DNA of 64,000 bases from Yinghuangia sp045039925 (GCA_045039925.1 CP108400.1:10230001-10294000); one strand, 5' to 3'. Shown: positions 50,232-59,101, counted from the stretch's first letter. Numbers and translations are program-made. Notes: a model not told the origin generated them from the sequence alone.

Positions 50232-50990
50232 ATGCGCGGGAGTTCGGGTGTGCCCGTTTCGTTGTATGTGACGTCGGGTCAGGCAGGGCAAGTCGGCGCG
50301 AGGTGGGTGCGTCAGGCGTCGGTCAGGGTACGTGAGGGCGCGGACGACCGGGCGGTGGTGCACGCCACGTACGACCACACCGCCGAGGGGGCCACCACCG
50401 CGGGAAATGTGGCCGGGAAGGGAGAGCGGTCCTGGACGCTGTTCGGTGATCCGGACCGCGGCCAGCCGGTCGCAGCGGTGGCAACTGCGGAGGTACGCGG
50501 GCGGGTTGCGGTCTACGTCGTCCGCGACGCCGCCGGCGCGGAGATCGGGACGATCCGCCGCGTCCGCGGCGGCGGGGCCCGCTTGTCCCGCAGGACCTGG
50601 TCCGTCGAAACGAGTGGCGGCCAGTGTGCGGTGGCGCGGGAGGGCGAGCGGTGGGCGTGGGCGCTGTACGGGACGCTGGGCCTGCCGTTCCTGCTGCTGG
50701 AGAGTGTGCTCGCGGCCGCCGTGGGGCCGCAGCCGGCGACGGGCCAGGGTCCCCGCGTCCTGACGCCCGCGTTTCTGGTGCGCTGGGTCGCACGGTTCCG
50801 GCCCCGAGCCGTCGATCTGCGCACGGGAGCCACGCCTGTGCTGAAGTACCGGCAGGGGACGCCGTTCGGGCGCTACCACCTCGCCGACCGCGCCGGTATC
50901 GACGCCTTCCCCGGCGGGTCTGCGCTCCTGGCGGCGCTGGTGCTGCTGCACGACGACGACCGCCGCCCCCATCGCGACCGCGCCGCCTGA
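50232..50990 (+). CDS. Hypothetical protein, possibly tubby/LURP-like
   Basis: The 252-residue protein has a beta-rich middle with ERSWTLFGDPDRGQPVAAVATAE, VAVYVVRDAAGAEIGTIRR and RRTWSVETSGGQCAVAREG, spaced like the strands of the LURP-one/tubby-like fold, followed by a short hydrophobic segment LYGTLGLPFLLLESVLAA and a C-terminal LVLLHDDDR. The fold suggestion is tentative. GC3 bias supports a real gene. The ribosome site is a weak GGGGGG. It is convergent with a TetR gene across a terminator. Confidence 0.6.
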   Translation: MRGSSGVPVSLYVTSGQAGQVGARWVRQASVRVREGADDRAVVHATYDHTAEGATTAGNVAGKGERSWTLFGDPDRGQPVAAVATAEVRGRVAVYVVRDAAGAEIGTIRRVRGGGARLSRRTWSVETSGGQCAVAREGERWAWALYGTLGLPFLLLESVLAAAVGPQPATGQGPRVLTPAFLVRWVARFRPRAVDLRTGATPVLKYRQGTPFGRYHLADRAGIDAFPGGSALLAALVLLHDDDRRPHRDRAA

Positions 50991-51114
50991 ACGCAATCGG
51001 AAACGGTGTGGACACCGGAGGGCCGTCGACCGGCATGCGGTGGATGCTGGTCATGCCTCAGCAAACGATCTTGGCGACGGCTGGTCACGTGGACGAGTAG
51101 GTCGCTCGGCGAAG

Positions 51115-51143
51115 GGGGCGCAACGGCCGTACCGTTGCGCCCC
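51115..51143. terminator. Perfect 12-bp hairpin between convergent genes
   Basis: GGGGCGCAACGG-CCGTA-CCGTTGCGCCCC lies between the hypothetical gene and the convergent TetR gene and probably terminates both. Confidence 0.8.
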
Positions 51144-51163
51144 GTCGGTCGCCTGTCGGCTTG

Positions 51164-51823
51164 TCAGCAGGAGCCGGCGTCGAAGTCCCAGCGCTGGGTC
51201 AGCAGGTCTGCCGGTGGTTGCGGGCTCGGCAGTGGCGGGTGACCGGGGCGTAGGCCGTCGAGGGCGATCGCGACCGTGCGGTGCCGGGCGTCGCGGGCCG
51301 CGGACGTGTCGGGGTGGCCTCGGCGTTCGAGGTCCTCGACCAGGGAGGGCTTGCCGAGCTGCTCGATCAGCAGGTCGAGGTCGACGCTGGTCACGTCCTG
51401 GCGCAGGACCCCGCTGTCGTGCGCTCGTGCGACCAGTTCGCGCCACAGGGCGTCGGAGCGGGTGAACGCGTCGGCCATCTCGTCGGAGACGGGGACCGTC
51501 CCCGCGAGGGAGCCGAGCGAGCCGCCGCCGAACTCCAGTGCCGCGTTCACGTAATGGACCAGGCCGGCCCAGGGGTCCGCCATCCGCAGGCCTTCCTCCG
51601 CGGCGTCGATCCACTGCTGCAATGCCAGTACGCACAGGCGCTGGAAGAACTCCTCCTTGGTGCGGTACCGGCGGTAGACGGTCGCCATGCCGACCCCGGC
51701 GTGCGCCGCGATGGCGGACACCGAGGCGCGGGCGCCGTCGGCCTTGAGGACCGCCTTCGCGGCGGCCAGCAGTTCCTCGTCGTTGCGTTCGGCCTCGGCG
51801 TGCCGAGCCGCCTTGCGGACCAT
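51164..51823 (-). CDS. TetR/AcrR-family regulator of the ADH-MFS-DsbA cassette
   Basis: The 219-residue repressor has the helix-turn-helix in residues 15-60 (LLAAAKAVLKADGARASVSAIAAHAGVGMATVYRRYRTKEEFF over these positions) and an SBP-type TetR C-terminal domain (ALWRELVARAHDSGVLRQDVT, LLIEQLGKPSL). It is divergent from a three-gene operon and separated from it by about 210 bases holding two palindromes. Control of that operon and of itself is likely. Confidence 0.9.
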   Translation of the reverse strand: MVRKAARHAEAERNDEELLAAAKAVLKADGARASVSAIAAHAGVGMATVYRRYRTKEEFFQRLCVLALQQWIDAAEEGLRMADPWAGLVHYVNAALEFGGGSLGSLAGTVPVSDEMADAFTRSDALWRELVARAHDSGVLRQDVTSVDLDLLIEQLGKPSLVEDLERRGHPDTSAARDARHRTVAIALDGLRPGHPPLPSPQPPADLLTQRWDFDAGSC

Positions 51824-51851
51824 CCCCTCACCCCATTCCTTGCGGATGGAT

Positions 51852-51878
51852 CCTATCCGTTATAGCTTAACGGATAGG
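51852..51878. promoter_or_regulatory. TetR operator, 27 bases
   Basis: CCTATCCGTTA and TAACGGATAGG are perfect 11-base arms around TAGCT, 29 bases upstream of the TetR start codon. This AT-rich palindrome stands out in the GC-rich background. Confidence 0.8.
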
Positions 51879-51884
51879 TGCTGT

Positions 51885-51897
51885 CCGTTTGAAACGG
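51885..51897. promoter_or_regulatory. Second palindrome sharing the operator core
   Basis: CCGTTT-G-AAACGG, 7 bases after the main operator, repeats its CCGTT/AACGG core and could be a lower-affinity site for the same repressor. Confidence 0.5.
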
Positions 51898-52036
51898 CGT
51901 CCCCTCGTTGCCGTGTCCCCGCGGCCGCACCCACGCGGCGGGGCCATGCCGTCGCGCCCGGTCGGCCGCTTTCACCCCGCCCTCACTCCCGTTCTCACCC
52001 CACCCCGCCCCCGTCCCTGCCCCTGTTGGAGGTTTC

Positions 52037-52987
52037 ATGCTGGCCGTTGTCATGCGCGAATTCGGCGGTCCCGAGGTCTTGCGTGCCGAACACGTCGCGG
52101 ACCTCTCCCCACGCGTCGGCGAGGTGGTGGTGACCGTGGCCTACGCGAGTGTCACGTTCGTCGAAACGCAAGTCCGCGCCGGCACCGGGCCGTTCGGCAA
52201 ACCCGCGCTGCCGCGGATTCCCGGGAACGGCGTCGGCGGACGCATCACCGCGGTCGGCGACGGCGTCGACCCGGCTCTCCTCGGGACGACCGTGGTCACC
52301 ACCACCGGCGGCACCGGAGGGTACGCGCAGCAGGCCCGGGCCCGCGCCGAAGACGTGGTGCCCGTCCCGCCGGAGGTGGAACTGCGGGACGCGGTGGCCC
52401 TCCTGGCGGACGGGCGTACCGCGTTGATGCTGGTCCGCGACGCGCCCCCGCGCCGGGGCGAGACCGTCCTGGTGACGGCGGCGGCCGGCGGCGTCGGAAC
52501 GCTGCTCGTCCAGTACGCCCTCGCCGCGGGTGCACGCGTGATCGGCGCGGCCGGCGGCGCTCGGAAGGGTGCACTCGTGGCGCGGCTCGGCGCCGATTTC
52601 GCCGACTACACACGACCCGCCTGGGCCGCCGGACTCCCGCCGGTGGACCTGGCATTCGACGGTGTGGGAGGCGCGGCCGGCAGCGCGGCGGCCGACGCCG
52701 TGCGCGTCGGCGGGCGGATCAGCATCTATGGCATGGCCTCGGGTACGGCGACCGACCTGGCCGACGAGACCGTCGCGGCCCGCTCCCTCGAGGTCTTCGG
52801 CCTCACCGGCGCGCCGGACCCGGCCGAGAACCGCGCGCTGATCCGCGGTGCCCTCGACCTGGCCGCCGCGGGCCGGTGGCGTCCCGTCGTCGACCGGACC
52901 TACCCGCTCGCCGACGCGGCGGCCGCGCATGCGGCGATGGAGTCCCGTACCGCGCTGGGCAAGACGTTGCTGACCGGTGCCGCGTGA
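52037..52987 (+). CDS. Zinc-free alcohol dehydrogenase / quinone oxidoreductase (MDR family)
   Basis: The 316-residue MDR protein starts MLAVVMREFGGPEVL and has ASVTFVETQVRAG, IPGNGVGGRITAVGDGVD, and the NADPH-binding TAAAGGVGTLLVQYALAAGARVIG (about 155-178), as in quinone oxidoreductases. The structural and catalytic zinc cysteines of true alcohol dehydrogenases are absent. GGAGG lies 5 bases before the ATG. The stop overlaps the next gene's GTG, so it heads a translationally coupled operon with the MFS pump and DsbA-like gene. Confidence 0.88.
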   Translation: MLAVVMREFGGPEVLRAEHVADLSPRVGEVVVTVAYASVTFVETQVRAGTGPFGKPALPRIPGNGVGGRITAVGDGVDPALLGTTVVTTTGGTGGYAQQARARAEDVVPVPPEVELRDAVALLADGRTALMLVRDAPPRRGETVLVTAAAGGVGTLLVQYALAAGARVIGAAGGARKGALVARLGADFADYTRPAWAAGLPPVDLAFDGVGGAAGSAAADAVRVGGRISIYGMASGTATDLADETVAARSLEVFGLTGAPDPAENRALIRGALDLAAAGRWRPVVDRTYPLADAAAAHAAMESRTALGKTLLTGAA

Positions 52988-54570
52988 CGCCCCGTACACC
53001 CCCGCCGAGGGCGGGGGCCCGCGAGTGGTCCGCCCTGGCCGTGCTCGGCGTCCCGGCGGTCCTCGTCATGATGAACATGTCCGTGCTGTATCTGGCGCTC
53101 CCGAGCGTCACCGCGGATCTGTCGCCGAGCGCCACGGGGCAGCTGTGGATCACCGACATGTACGGCTTCACCGTCGCCGGGTTCCTCGTCACCATGGGCT
53201 CGCTCGGCGACCGGTTCGGCCACCGCCGCGTGCTGATCGGCGGAGCGGTGGTCTTCGCGGTCGGCTCGGTCGCGGCCGCGTACGCGGGGGACACCGGGCT
53301 GCTGATCGCCGCGCGCGCCTGCCAGGGAGTCGGGGCGGCGGGGCTGGCCCCCGCGTCCCTGGCGGTGATCCGCCACCTGTTCGCCGACCCGGAGCAGCGC
53401 AGGTTTGCGATCACCGTGTGGATGCTCAGCTTCATGGCCGGCGGTGCCCTCGGCCCGCTGATCGGCGGAGCCCTCCTGCACTTCTTCTGGTGGGGCTCGG
53501 TCTTCCTGGTCACGCTGCCGGCCATGGCGCTGCTGGTCGTGACCGCGCCGTTCCTGCTCCCCGCGCACCGGGCGCCGGCGGTCGGGGGCAGAATCGATTT
53601 GCCAAGTGTGGCGCTGTCGTTCCTCGTGCCGCTCGCCCTGGTGTACGGGATCAAGCAACTGGCCCTCGAAGGCGTCACGGCGCCGGCCCTCGGCGCCTTG
53701 GCGGTCGGCGTGCTCCTGGGGATCGGCTTCGTACGGCGCCAAAGCCGTCTCGCCGAACCGCTCTTCGACGTGTCGCTGTTCCGGATACCGGCGTTCGCCG
53801 TCTCGGTGGGCGGCATGATCCTGGTCGGCACCGTGCTCTACGGCACCAGCCTCCTCACCTCCCAGTACCTCCAAATGGTCGTCGGATACTCGCCGTTCAC
53901 GGCCGGGCTGTGGCAGCTGCCGACCGCGGTGTCCGGCACCGTCGTCGCCCTGTGGATCTCGGGGCTCGCCACGCGGGTGCACCCCGCCCTGCTGATGAGC
54001 TCCGGCGCCGTACTGGCTCTCGCGGGACCGCTGATGCTCTTGCAGGCCGACCGGGAACCGGGGTTCGTCGTCGCCGGATCCGTCCTGCTGTTCGCCGGGC
54101 TCACGCCGTTCATGGCCCTGGGCACCGGCCTGGTCCTCGCCGCCGCCCCGCCCGAACGCGCCGGCGCCGCCTCCGCCATCTCCGAGACGGGCGGTGAACT
54201 GGGCGGAGCCCTCGGCATCGCCGTGCTCGGCAGCATCGCCGGAGGCGTCTACAGCCGAAGCCTCGCCGACCACCTCCCCGCCGGCCTGCCCCCCGATGTC
54301 CCAGGTCGGGACAGTACGCTCGCCGAGACCCTACGCCGCGCCGGCGAAATCCCCGACCCCGTCGGCAACTCCCTCGCGGAGAGCGCACGGGACGCCTTCA
54401 CCCACAGCCTCCACGTGCACGCGCTCGTGCTGCTGCCGCTCCTGGTCCTCCTGGCGGCGGTCACGCCCCTGGCCCGCCGCCGGACCGACCCCGACCCCGA
54501 CCCCGCCATCGGCGCCGCCGACGTGGATGCCGATGCCGCGGCCAAGTCCCTCCCGAAGGAAGTCGCCTGA
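52984..54570 (+). CDS. MFS drug-efflux transporter, DHA2 (14-helix) type
   Basis: The 528-residue protein has about 14 hydrophobic helices. Motif A is GSLGDRFGHRRVL (about 75), motif B ARACQGVGAAGLAPASLAVI (about 105) and the antiporter motif C region is FMAGGALGPLIGGALL (about 150), as in QacA/SmvA multidrug exporters. Its GTG overlaps the previous stop by 4 bases and its own stop overlaps the next ATG by one base. It likely expels a toxic compound sensed by the TetR protein. Confidence 0.9.
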   Translation: MTPRTPPPRAGAREWSALAVLGVPAVLVMMNMSVLYLALPSVTADLSPSATGQLWITDMYGFTVAGFLVTMGSLGDRFGHRRVLIGGAVVFAVGSVAAAYAGDTGLLIAARACQGVGAAGLAPASLAVIRHLFADPEQRRFAITVWMLSFMAGGALGPLIGGALLHFFWWGSVFLVTLPAMALLVVTAPFLLPAHRAPAVGGRIDLPSVALSFLVPLALVYGIKQLALEGVTAPALGALAVGVLLGIGFVRRQSRLAEPLFDVSLFRIPAFAVSVGGMILVGTVLYGTSLLTSQYLQMVVGYSPFTAGLWQLPTAVSGTVVALWISGLATRVHPALLMSSGAVLALAGPLMLLQADREPGFVVAGSVLLFAGLTPFMALGTGLVLAAAPPERAGAASAISETGGELGGALGIAVLGSIAGGVYSRSLADHLPAGLPPDVPGRDSTLAETLRRAGEIPDPVGNSLAESARDAFTHSLHVHALVLLPLLVLLAAVTPLARRRTDPDPDPAIGAADVDADAAAKSLPKEVA

Positions 54571-55196
54571 TGCGCCTGGACGTGTACTTCGACGTGCTCT
54601 GCCCCTGGACCTACATCGGAAAGCGCCGCCTCGACCGGGCCCTCGCCCTCGTCGGGCGCGACGACGTCACCGTGGCCTGGCGCAGCCTGGAGCTCGACCC
54701 CGACGGCAGCCGTACCCCCGGTCAGACCGCCGCCGACGTGATCCGCAGCTACCAGCCCGACGCCGCCCGGGCCCGCGCCCGGGTCGACCACATCCACGCG
54801 CTCGGCGCCGCCGAAGGCCTCCTGCTGGATCTGAATCGCGCCCGCCCGGTCAACACGTTCGACGCCCACCGCCTGGTTCACCTGGCAGCCGCCCACGACC
54901 TCGTGGACCCGGCCCTCGAAACCCTGCTGGAGGCCTATCACACGCGCGCACTCAACATCGCCGACCACGGTGTACTCGCCCAACTGGCCGACCGCATCGG
55001 CCTGGATCCCGAGGAGAGCCGTGCGATGCTGCACGGCGGCGCGTTGGGCGAACGCGTACGCGCGGACGAGGAATCCGCCCGCCGCCGCGGCGTCCAAGGC
55101 GTGCCCACCTTGGTCGTCGACAACGGCAAGCCGCAGTCGCTCATCCGCGAACCCGCCGAACTGGCAAGCCTGTTGGCCGTGCCCTCGGCACCGTGA
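54570..55196 (+). CDS. DsbA-family oxidoreductase (FrnE-like)
   Basis: The 208-residue thioredoxin-fold protein begins with a strand, LDVYFDVLCPWTYIGKRRL; the CPWT site has only one cysteine, as in FrnE/2-hydroxychromene-2-carboxylate isomerase relatives. The C-terminal GVQGVPTLVVDN cis-proline loop is present. No signal peptide is seen, so it is cytoplasmic. It is the last gene of the coupled three-gene operon. A role in thiol or quinone stress would fit its neighbours but is inferred. Confidence 0.88.
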   Translation: MRLDVYFDVLCPWTYIGKRRLDRALALVGRDDVTVAWRSLELDPDGSRTPGQTAADVIRSYQPDAARARARVDHIHALGAAEGLLLDLNRARPVNTFDAHRLVHLAAAHDLVDPALETLLEAYHTRALNIADHGVLAQLADRIGLDPEESRAMLHGGALGERVRADEESARRRGVQGVPTLVVDNGKPQSLIREPAELASLLAVPSAP

Positions 55197-55349
55197 CCCG
55201 CACACCGGCTCGCACGGAGTCGCGGTGGCGCCCCGGCCGACGGGAGGCGGCGGTGCCGCGTACCGGAGCACGGCCCGCCGCGGTCCGTGATCCGACGGGT
55301 CTCCGGTAGCGTCCTGGCCAAAGACCAGGCACGTGGGCCGGAGGTTTCG

Positions 55350-55961
55350 GTGGCTGAGAGTGGCGTCCGGCGGCAGGCGCGCGGCGAGCGGCGGATGGCG
55401 GAGATCCTGGACGCCGCGGCCGGCGTCCTCGCCGACGTCGGCTACGACGCCGCGACCACCAACGCCATTGCGGCGCGCGCGGGCGTCTCGCCGGGGTCGC
55501 TCTACCAGTTCTTCCGCAACAAGGACGCGGTGGTCGAGGCGCTCGCCCAGCGCTTCGCGGCGCAGATGGCCGCCGCGCACAGCCACGCGTTCGACCCGGC
55601 CGCGGCCGCCCGGGGCGGTCTCGGCGAGATGCTCGACCGCGTGCTCGACCCGCTGATCGCCTTCAACGTGGCCAACCCGGGCTTCAAGGCGCTCTTCGCC
55701 CGCATCGACGTCCCGCCCGCGGCCCAGGAGGCGGTACGCCCGCTCCAGGCCGGGGTGGTCGGCCGGGTCGAGGCGATCCTCGCCGCACGGGCGCCCGATG
55801 CCCCGGCGCCGGAGCGGGGGCTGAGCGCCAGGACGTGCATGCAGATCGTCATGGCCATGATGCCGCTGATCACGGCCGCCCCAGCGGGCGCGGAACGTGA
55901 GGTCCTGGTCTCGGAGTTGAAGACGGTGCTGGGCAGGTACCTGGAGCCGGTGTACGGCTGA
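55350..55961 (+). CDS. TetR/AcrR-family regulator upstream of the Tat SDR
   Basis: The 203-residue regulator has the helix-turn-helix in residues 15-58 (ILDAAAGVLADVGYDAATTNAIAARAGVSPGSLYQFFRNKDAVV over these positions) and a C-terminal ligand domain with LDPLIAFNVANPGFKALF. GTG 55350 has GGAGG 7 bases upstream and was preferred to an upstream ATG at 55287 with no ribosome site. It lies 140 bases upstream of, and parallel to, the short-chain dehydrogenase gene; nested palindromes between them are its probable operators. Confidence 0.9.
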   Translation: MAESGVRRQARGERRMAEILDAAAGVLADVGYDAATTNAIAARAGVSPGSLYQFFRNKDAVVEALAQRFAAQMAAAHSHAFDPAAAARGGLGEMLDRVLDPLIAFNVANPGFKALFARIDVPPAAQEAVRPLQAGVVGRVEAILAARAPDAPAPERGLSARTCMQIVMAMMPLITAAPAGAEREVLVSELKTVLGRYLEPVYG

Positions 55962-55988
55962 TCCGCCGTCGGCCCGACGTTGCTTTCA

Positions 55989-56039
55989 CGAGTGATCGCT
56001 CGTATTCTTCCGTCACGGAAACACGAGCGATCACTCGTA
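55989..56039. promoter_or_regulatory. Nested palindromic operator region
   Basis: ACGAGTGATCGCTCGT (55989-56004) and its exact reverse complement ACGAGCGATCACTCGT (56024-56039) flank TTCCGTCACGGAA (56009-56021), itself a perfect palindrome. Each outer arm is also close to palindromic (ACGAG-N6-CTCGT), so two TetR dimers could bind, with the central palindrome for another factor or for the promoter. Confidence 0.75.
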
Positions 56040-56100
56040 TTTTCGTTTCCTGAACTCCTGAACTCCTGCCCTGCTGCGAGCGACGAGGGGAAACACACCC

Positions 56101-57075
56101 GTGACTCAGGACCTGCACCACCAACCCGCCATGCCCGCCCGGAGGTCGCTCCTGCGCGGTGCGACGGCCACGGCGTTCGGCGCCGCGGCGGCGGCCGCCG
56201 CCGGAACGGCTTCCGCCGCCCCCGCCGCCGACACCACCCCCGCGGCCGGGAACCCCCGTCCCCGGGGCCGGTTCGACGGCAAAGTCGTCGTCATCACCGG
56301 CGCCACCTCGGGCATCGGACGCGCCGCCGCCGTGGCGTTCGCCCGCGAAGGCGGGAAAGTCGGCTTCTGCGGGCGCCGCGAGGAGCTTGGCCGGCAAGTC
56401 GAAAGGGAAATCCGGGCGTTCGGCGGCGAGGCGACGTTCATCAGGGCCGACGTACGACGGCCCGACGACGTCCGCTCGTTCGTGGACCGCGTGGCCCGGC
56501 GCTACGGCGGCCTCCACGTGGCGTTCAACAACGCGGGCATCCAGACCTTCAGGCGCCTGGAGGACGTCACCGTCGAGGAGTGGGACGACACGGCGGCCAC
56601 CAACACACGCGGCGTCTTCCTCTCCATCAAGTACCAGATACCGCACCTGCGGGCCTCCGGCGGCGGCGTCATCATCGTCACCGGCTCGGCCAACGAGTTC
56701 GCCACGCGCCCCGGACTGGCCGCCTACACCGCGAGCAAGAGCTCCGTCACCGGCATCGTCCGCGCGGGCGCGCTCGACTACGGCGTCGAAGGCATCCGCG
56801 TCCTGGCCCTGTCACCCGGACTCACCGACACACCCATGGTCGAACGCCAGCGCCCACCGGGCCTGACCGACCAGCAATGGGCCGCCGAGAAGGCGAAGTT
56901 CGCCGCCGTGGAGGTGGAAGGACTGCGCCGCATGGCCACCCCGGAGGAAATGGCCACGGCCGCACTTGCGCTCGCCTCCACGGACATGTCGTTCCTCAGC
57001 GGCACCTCTGTCCTGGTCGACGGCGCCATGGTCGCCGGCACCGGCGTCAACATGCCTCGCCCCGGCTCGGCCTGA
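56101..57075 (+). CDS. Short-chain dehydrogenase with Tat signal
   Basis: The 324-residue protein has a twin-arginine signal (ARRSLLRGATATAFGAAAAA at about 12-31, then AGTASA) ahead of a complete classical SDR domain: VVVITGATSGIGRAAAVAFA (about 61), NNAG (about 140), Ser in GSANEF, and YTASKSS (about 205). The C-terminal FLSGTSVLVDGAMVAG is typical. Export of a folded, cofactor-loaded SDR by Tat is unusual but plausible. GAGGGG lies 8-9 bases before the GTG start. The preceding TetR protein probably controls it. Confidence 0.87.
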   Translation: MTQDLHHQPAMPARRSLLRGATATAFGAAAAAAAGTASAAPAADTTPAAGNPRPRGRFDGKVVVITGATSGIGRAAAVAFAREGGKVGFCGRREELGRQVEREIRAFGGEATFIRADVRRPDDVRSFVDRVARRYGGLHVAFNNAGIQTFRRLEDVTVEEWDDTAATNTRGVFLSIKYQIPHLRASGGGVIIVTGSANEFATRPGLAAYTASKSSVTGIVRAGALDYGVEGIRVLALSPGLTDTPMVERQRPPGLTDQQWAAEKAKFAAVEVEGLRRMATPEEMATAALALASTDMSFLSGTSVLVDGAMVAGTGVNMPRPGSA

Positions 57076-57151
57076 CGCGCGGTCGAATACCCGCTGCGCC
57101 AAGACCGCCCTCCCCACCCAGACCCGCCGCGGTGCGGGGATTGCCGGTGCG

Positions 57152-57211
57152 GTGTGCGCGGATCGCCGCATTCCGGATGGCGGCCGCTGAAATCGTCGTC
57201 GGGTCCACCGC
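57152..57211 (+). repeat. 60-bp intergenic repeat, copy 1
   Basis: This is the first of three equal-length copies of a 60-base element; 42 of 60 positions are identical in all three. The 5' 17 bases after position 2 (GTGCGCGGATCGCCG) and the 3' end CCACCGC are the best conserved. It ends 26 bases before the XRE gene start. Confidence 0.85.
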
Positions 57212-57237
57212 GAGACCTTTCGGAGAGTGACCCGATC

Positions 57238-58050
57238 ATGGAGGACACCGTGCACCACGGTTCCGACGCGCCGCCGTCCGTCCTGCCCCGCGTGACCGCG
57301 GACGTTCTCCCCGCCGAGGTGCTGTGGAGCGCCGCGATACGCGCTGCCGGAGCCCGGCGCGACATCGGGGAGATCTTCCGAATCGCACACCGCGAGGCGG
57401 GCCTGAGCATCAGTCGGTTGGCGCGGTTGTGCGACATGACACCGAGCCGCGTCGGCGCCTACGCCCGGGGTACGTCGCAGGTCCGCGACCAGCGCGTGAT
57501 CGAACGCGTGGCCGACGGCCTGCGCATCCCGGGCGAGATCCTCGGACTGCGCAGCCGACCGTGGGAGCACGCTTCCCGGCCCTCGGCCCGTCGACTCCGG
57601 CCCGGCGCCGCGCCGGAGTCGGCGGGGCTCCTTCCGGAACCCGCTCCCGAATCCTCCTCGTTCCCGGCGCCCTCGCTCCTGGCCGAGGTGTCGACGGGGG
57701 TGGAGCTGGAGTTCGGCTCCGACGGCCGGACGCGTGTCACGTACCGGCACAACGTGGTGAACACCACCGACCGGTCGATCGACCGGCTGACCCGGCGACT
57801 CGCCTTCCCGGAGGCCACGGGGATGCTCACGATCGTCCCGCTGCCCGGGTCCGTGCACGGCTTCACCGTCGAAGACCTCTACGACGCCGGGACGTTCGCG
57901 ACGTTCACGTGCCGGATGACGACGCCGATCCGCCCGGGCGACGTGGCGGTGATCGCGTACCGGTGCAGCACGATGCGCTACGTGCGGAGCGGCGGGAAGT
58001 GGCAGCGGGAAAGGCCGGTGGCGGTGCGCGCGGCTACTCGGAATCTGTGA
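57238..58050 (+). CDS. XRE-like HTH regulator
   Basis: The 270-residue protein has an HTH near residues 45-95 (GEIFRIAHREAGLSISRLAR, LCDMTPSRVGAYARG) with a following IERVADGLRIPGEILGL helix pair. After a Pro/Ser-rich linker, the C-terminal 110 residues are strand-rich (VELEFGSDGRTRVTYRHNVVNTTD over its strands) and may sense a ligand or partner. GGAGAG lies about 11 bases before the ATG. It is preceded by copy 1 of the 60-bp repeat, and its 3' end overlaps that of the convergent AraC gene by 17 bases. Confidence 0.78.
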   Translation: MEDTVHHGSDAPPSVLPRVTADVLPAEVLWSAAIRAAGARRDIGEIFRIAHREAGLSISRLARLCDMTPSRVGAYARGTSQVRDQRVIERVADGLRIPGEILGLRSRPWEHASRPSARRLRPGAAPESAGLLPEPAPESSSFPAPSLLAEVSTGVELEFGSDGRTRVTYRHNVVNTTDRSIDRLTRRLAFPEATGMLTIVPLPGSVHGFTVEDLYDAGTFATFTCRMTTPIRPGDVAVIAYRCSTMRYVRSGGKWQRERPVAVRAATRNL

Positions 58051-59101
58051 CGTGGTTCTGGTGACGGTACTCGCGCGGAGTCATGCCGTATTGGCGGCGG
58101 AACGCGCGGGTGAGCACGCCGGGGTCGGAGAAGCCGACGGTACGGGCGATCGAGGTGATGGCGCGGTGGCGTTGGCGCGGGTCGGCCAGTCGGCGCCGTG
58201 CCTCGTCGAGGCGGATCTCCCGGATGTATCCGGCAGGGGAGTGGCCGCCTTCGCGGAAGACCAGGTCGACGTAGCGGGGCGAGACGCCGAACGCGGCGGC
58301 CAGCGTTCTCGGCGACAGGTCCGGGTCGGCCAGGTGGATGCGGACGAATTCCCGCATGCGTGCCAGCTGGGCGCGCCGGGACAGGTTCGTGTCCGAGTTC
58401 CACGTGGCGTTCTGCGCCGCGGTGCGGAGGGTGGACACGAGCAACTCGTAGGTGGTGTGCCCCAGATCGGCCAGGGTTTCGTGAGGTCGGCCGGCCGGGT
58501 TGCGCGCGAGTTCGCCGACGACCGCGGTGAGCACACGCAGGGTCGGGTCGTGCGCCGGGATGACGAAGCCGGGCTCGGGCGAGGTCCGCAGGTCCCGGCG
58601 GAGCGCGGCATGCGGCACGTGGATCGACAGATAGTGGGCGAAGGAGTCGGCGGTGAGCGTGTAGGGCTGCGTGGAATCCACCAGCACGGCGTCGCCGGGG
58701 CGCAGCATGTTGTGGTGGATGTCCACGGCCGCCCGGCTGGGCTGCACGGCGAGCAGGAGCAGGTAGAAGTCGACCGGATTGCTCTTGATGAGGCGGGGCG
58801 TACGGGCGACGCGGACCGGATCCGACGCGACGTTGCTGATGCTGACGGCACCGAAGTCGTGGATGCTCACCCACCCCGTGTACCGGTCGGGGGCGGTCGG
58901 GTGGAGCGGCGTGGCGTCCAACTGGAAGATGGCGTCGCGGAGGATGTCGCGCCATGACTCGACGTCCGGCGCGGAACCGGACGGCGGACGCCGCCGGCCG
59001 TCGGGGCCGATCCGGTGCTGACGTGAGCCCGGCGCGGAACCGGTGTCCCCGAGCAGCCGCCGCCGGGTGTGCGGAGTGTCGGCCCGTGGTGGGCGTGTCA
59101 T
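58034..59101 (-). CDS. AraC-family regulator
   Basis: The 355-residue protein has an N-terminal effector domain of the AraC_binding_2 type (about 55-200; WVSIHDFGAVSISNV, LLLLAVQPSRAAVDIHHN, GDAVLVDSTQPYTL) and a C-terminal double HTH (about 245-345; LSPRTLAAAFGVSPRYVDLVFREGG and ITSIARTVGFSDPGVLTRAFRRQYGMTPREYR over these positions). GGGAGG lies 8 bases before the ATG. It is convergent with the XRE gene. Copy 2 of the 60-bp repeat lies about 150 bases upstream. The inducer is unknown. Confidence 0.9.
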   Translation of the reverse strand: MTRPPRADTPHTRRRLLGDTGSAPGSRQHRIGPDGRRRPPSGSAPDVESWRDILRDAIFQLDATPLHPTAPDRYTGWVSIHDFGAVSISNVASDPVRVARTPRLIKSNPVDFYLLLLAVQPSRAAVDIHHNMLRPGDAVLVDSTQPYTLTADSFAHYLSIHVPHAALRRDLRTSPEPGFVIPAHDPTLRVLTAVVGELARNPAGRPHETLADLGHTTYELLVSTLRTAAQNATWNSDTNLSRRAQLARMREFVRIHLADPDLSPRTLAAAFGVSPRYVDLVFREGGHSPAGYIREIRLDEARRRLADPRQRHRAITSIARTVGFSDPGVLTRAFRRQYGMTPREYRHQNHVTDSE

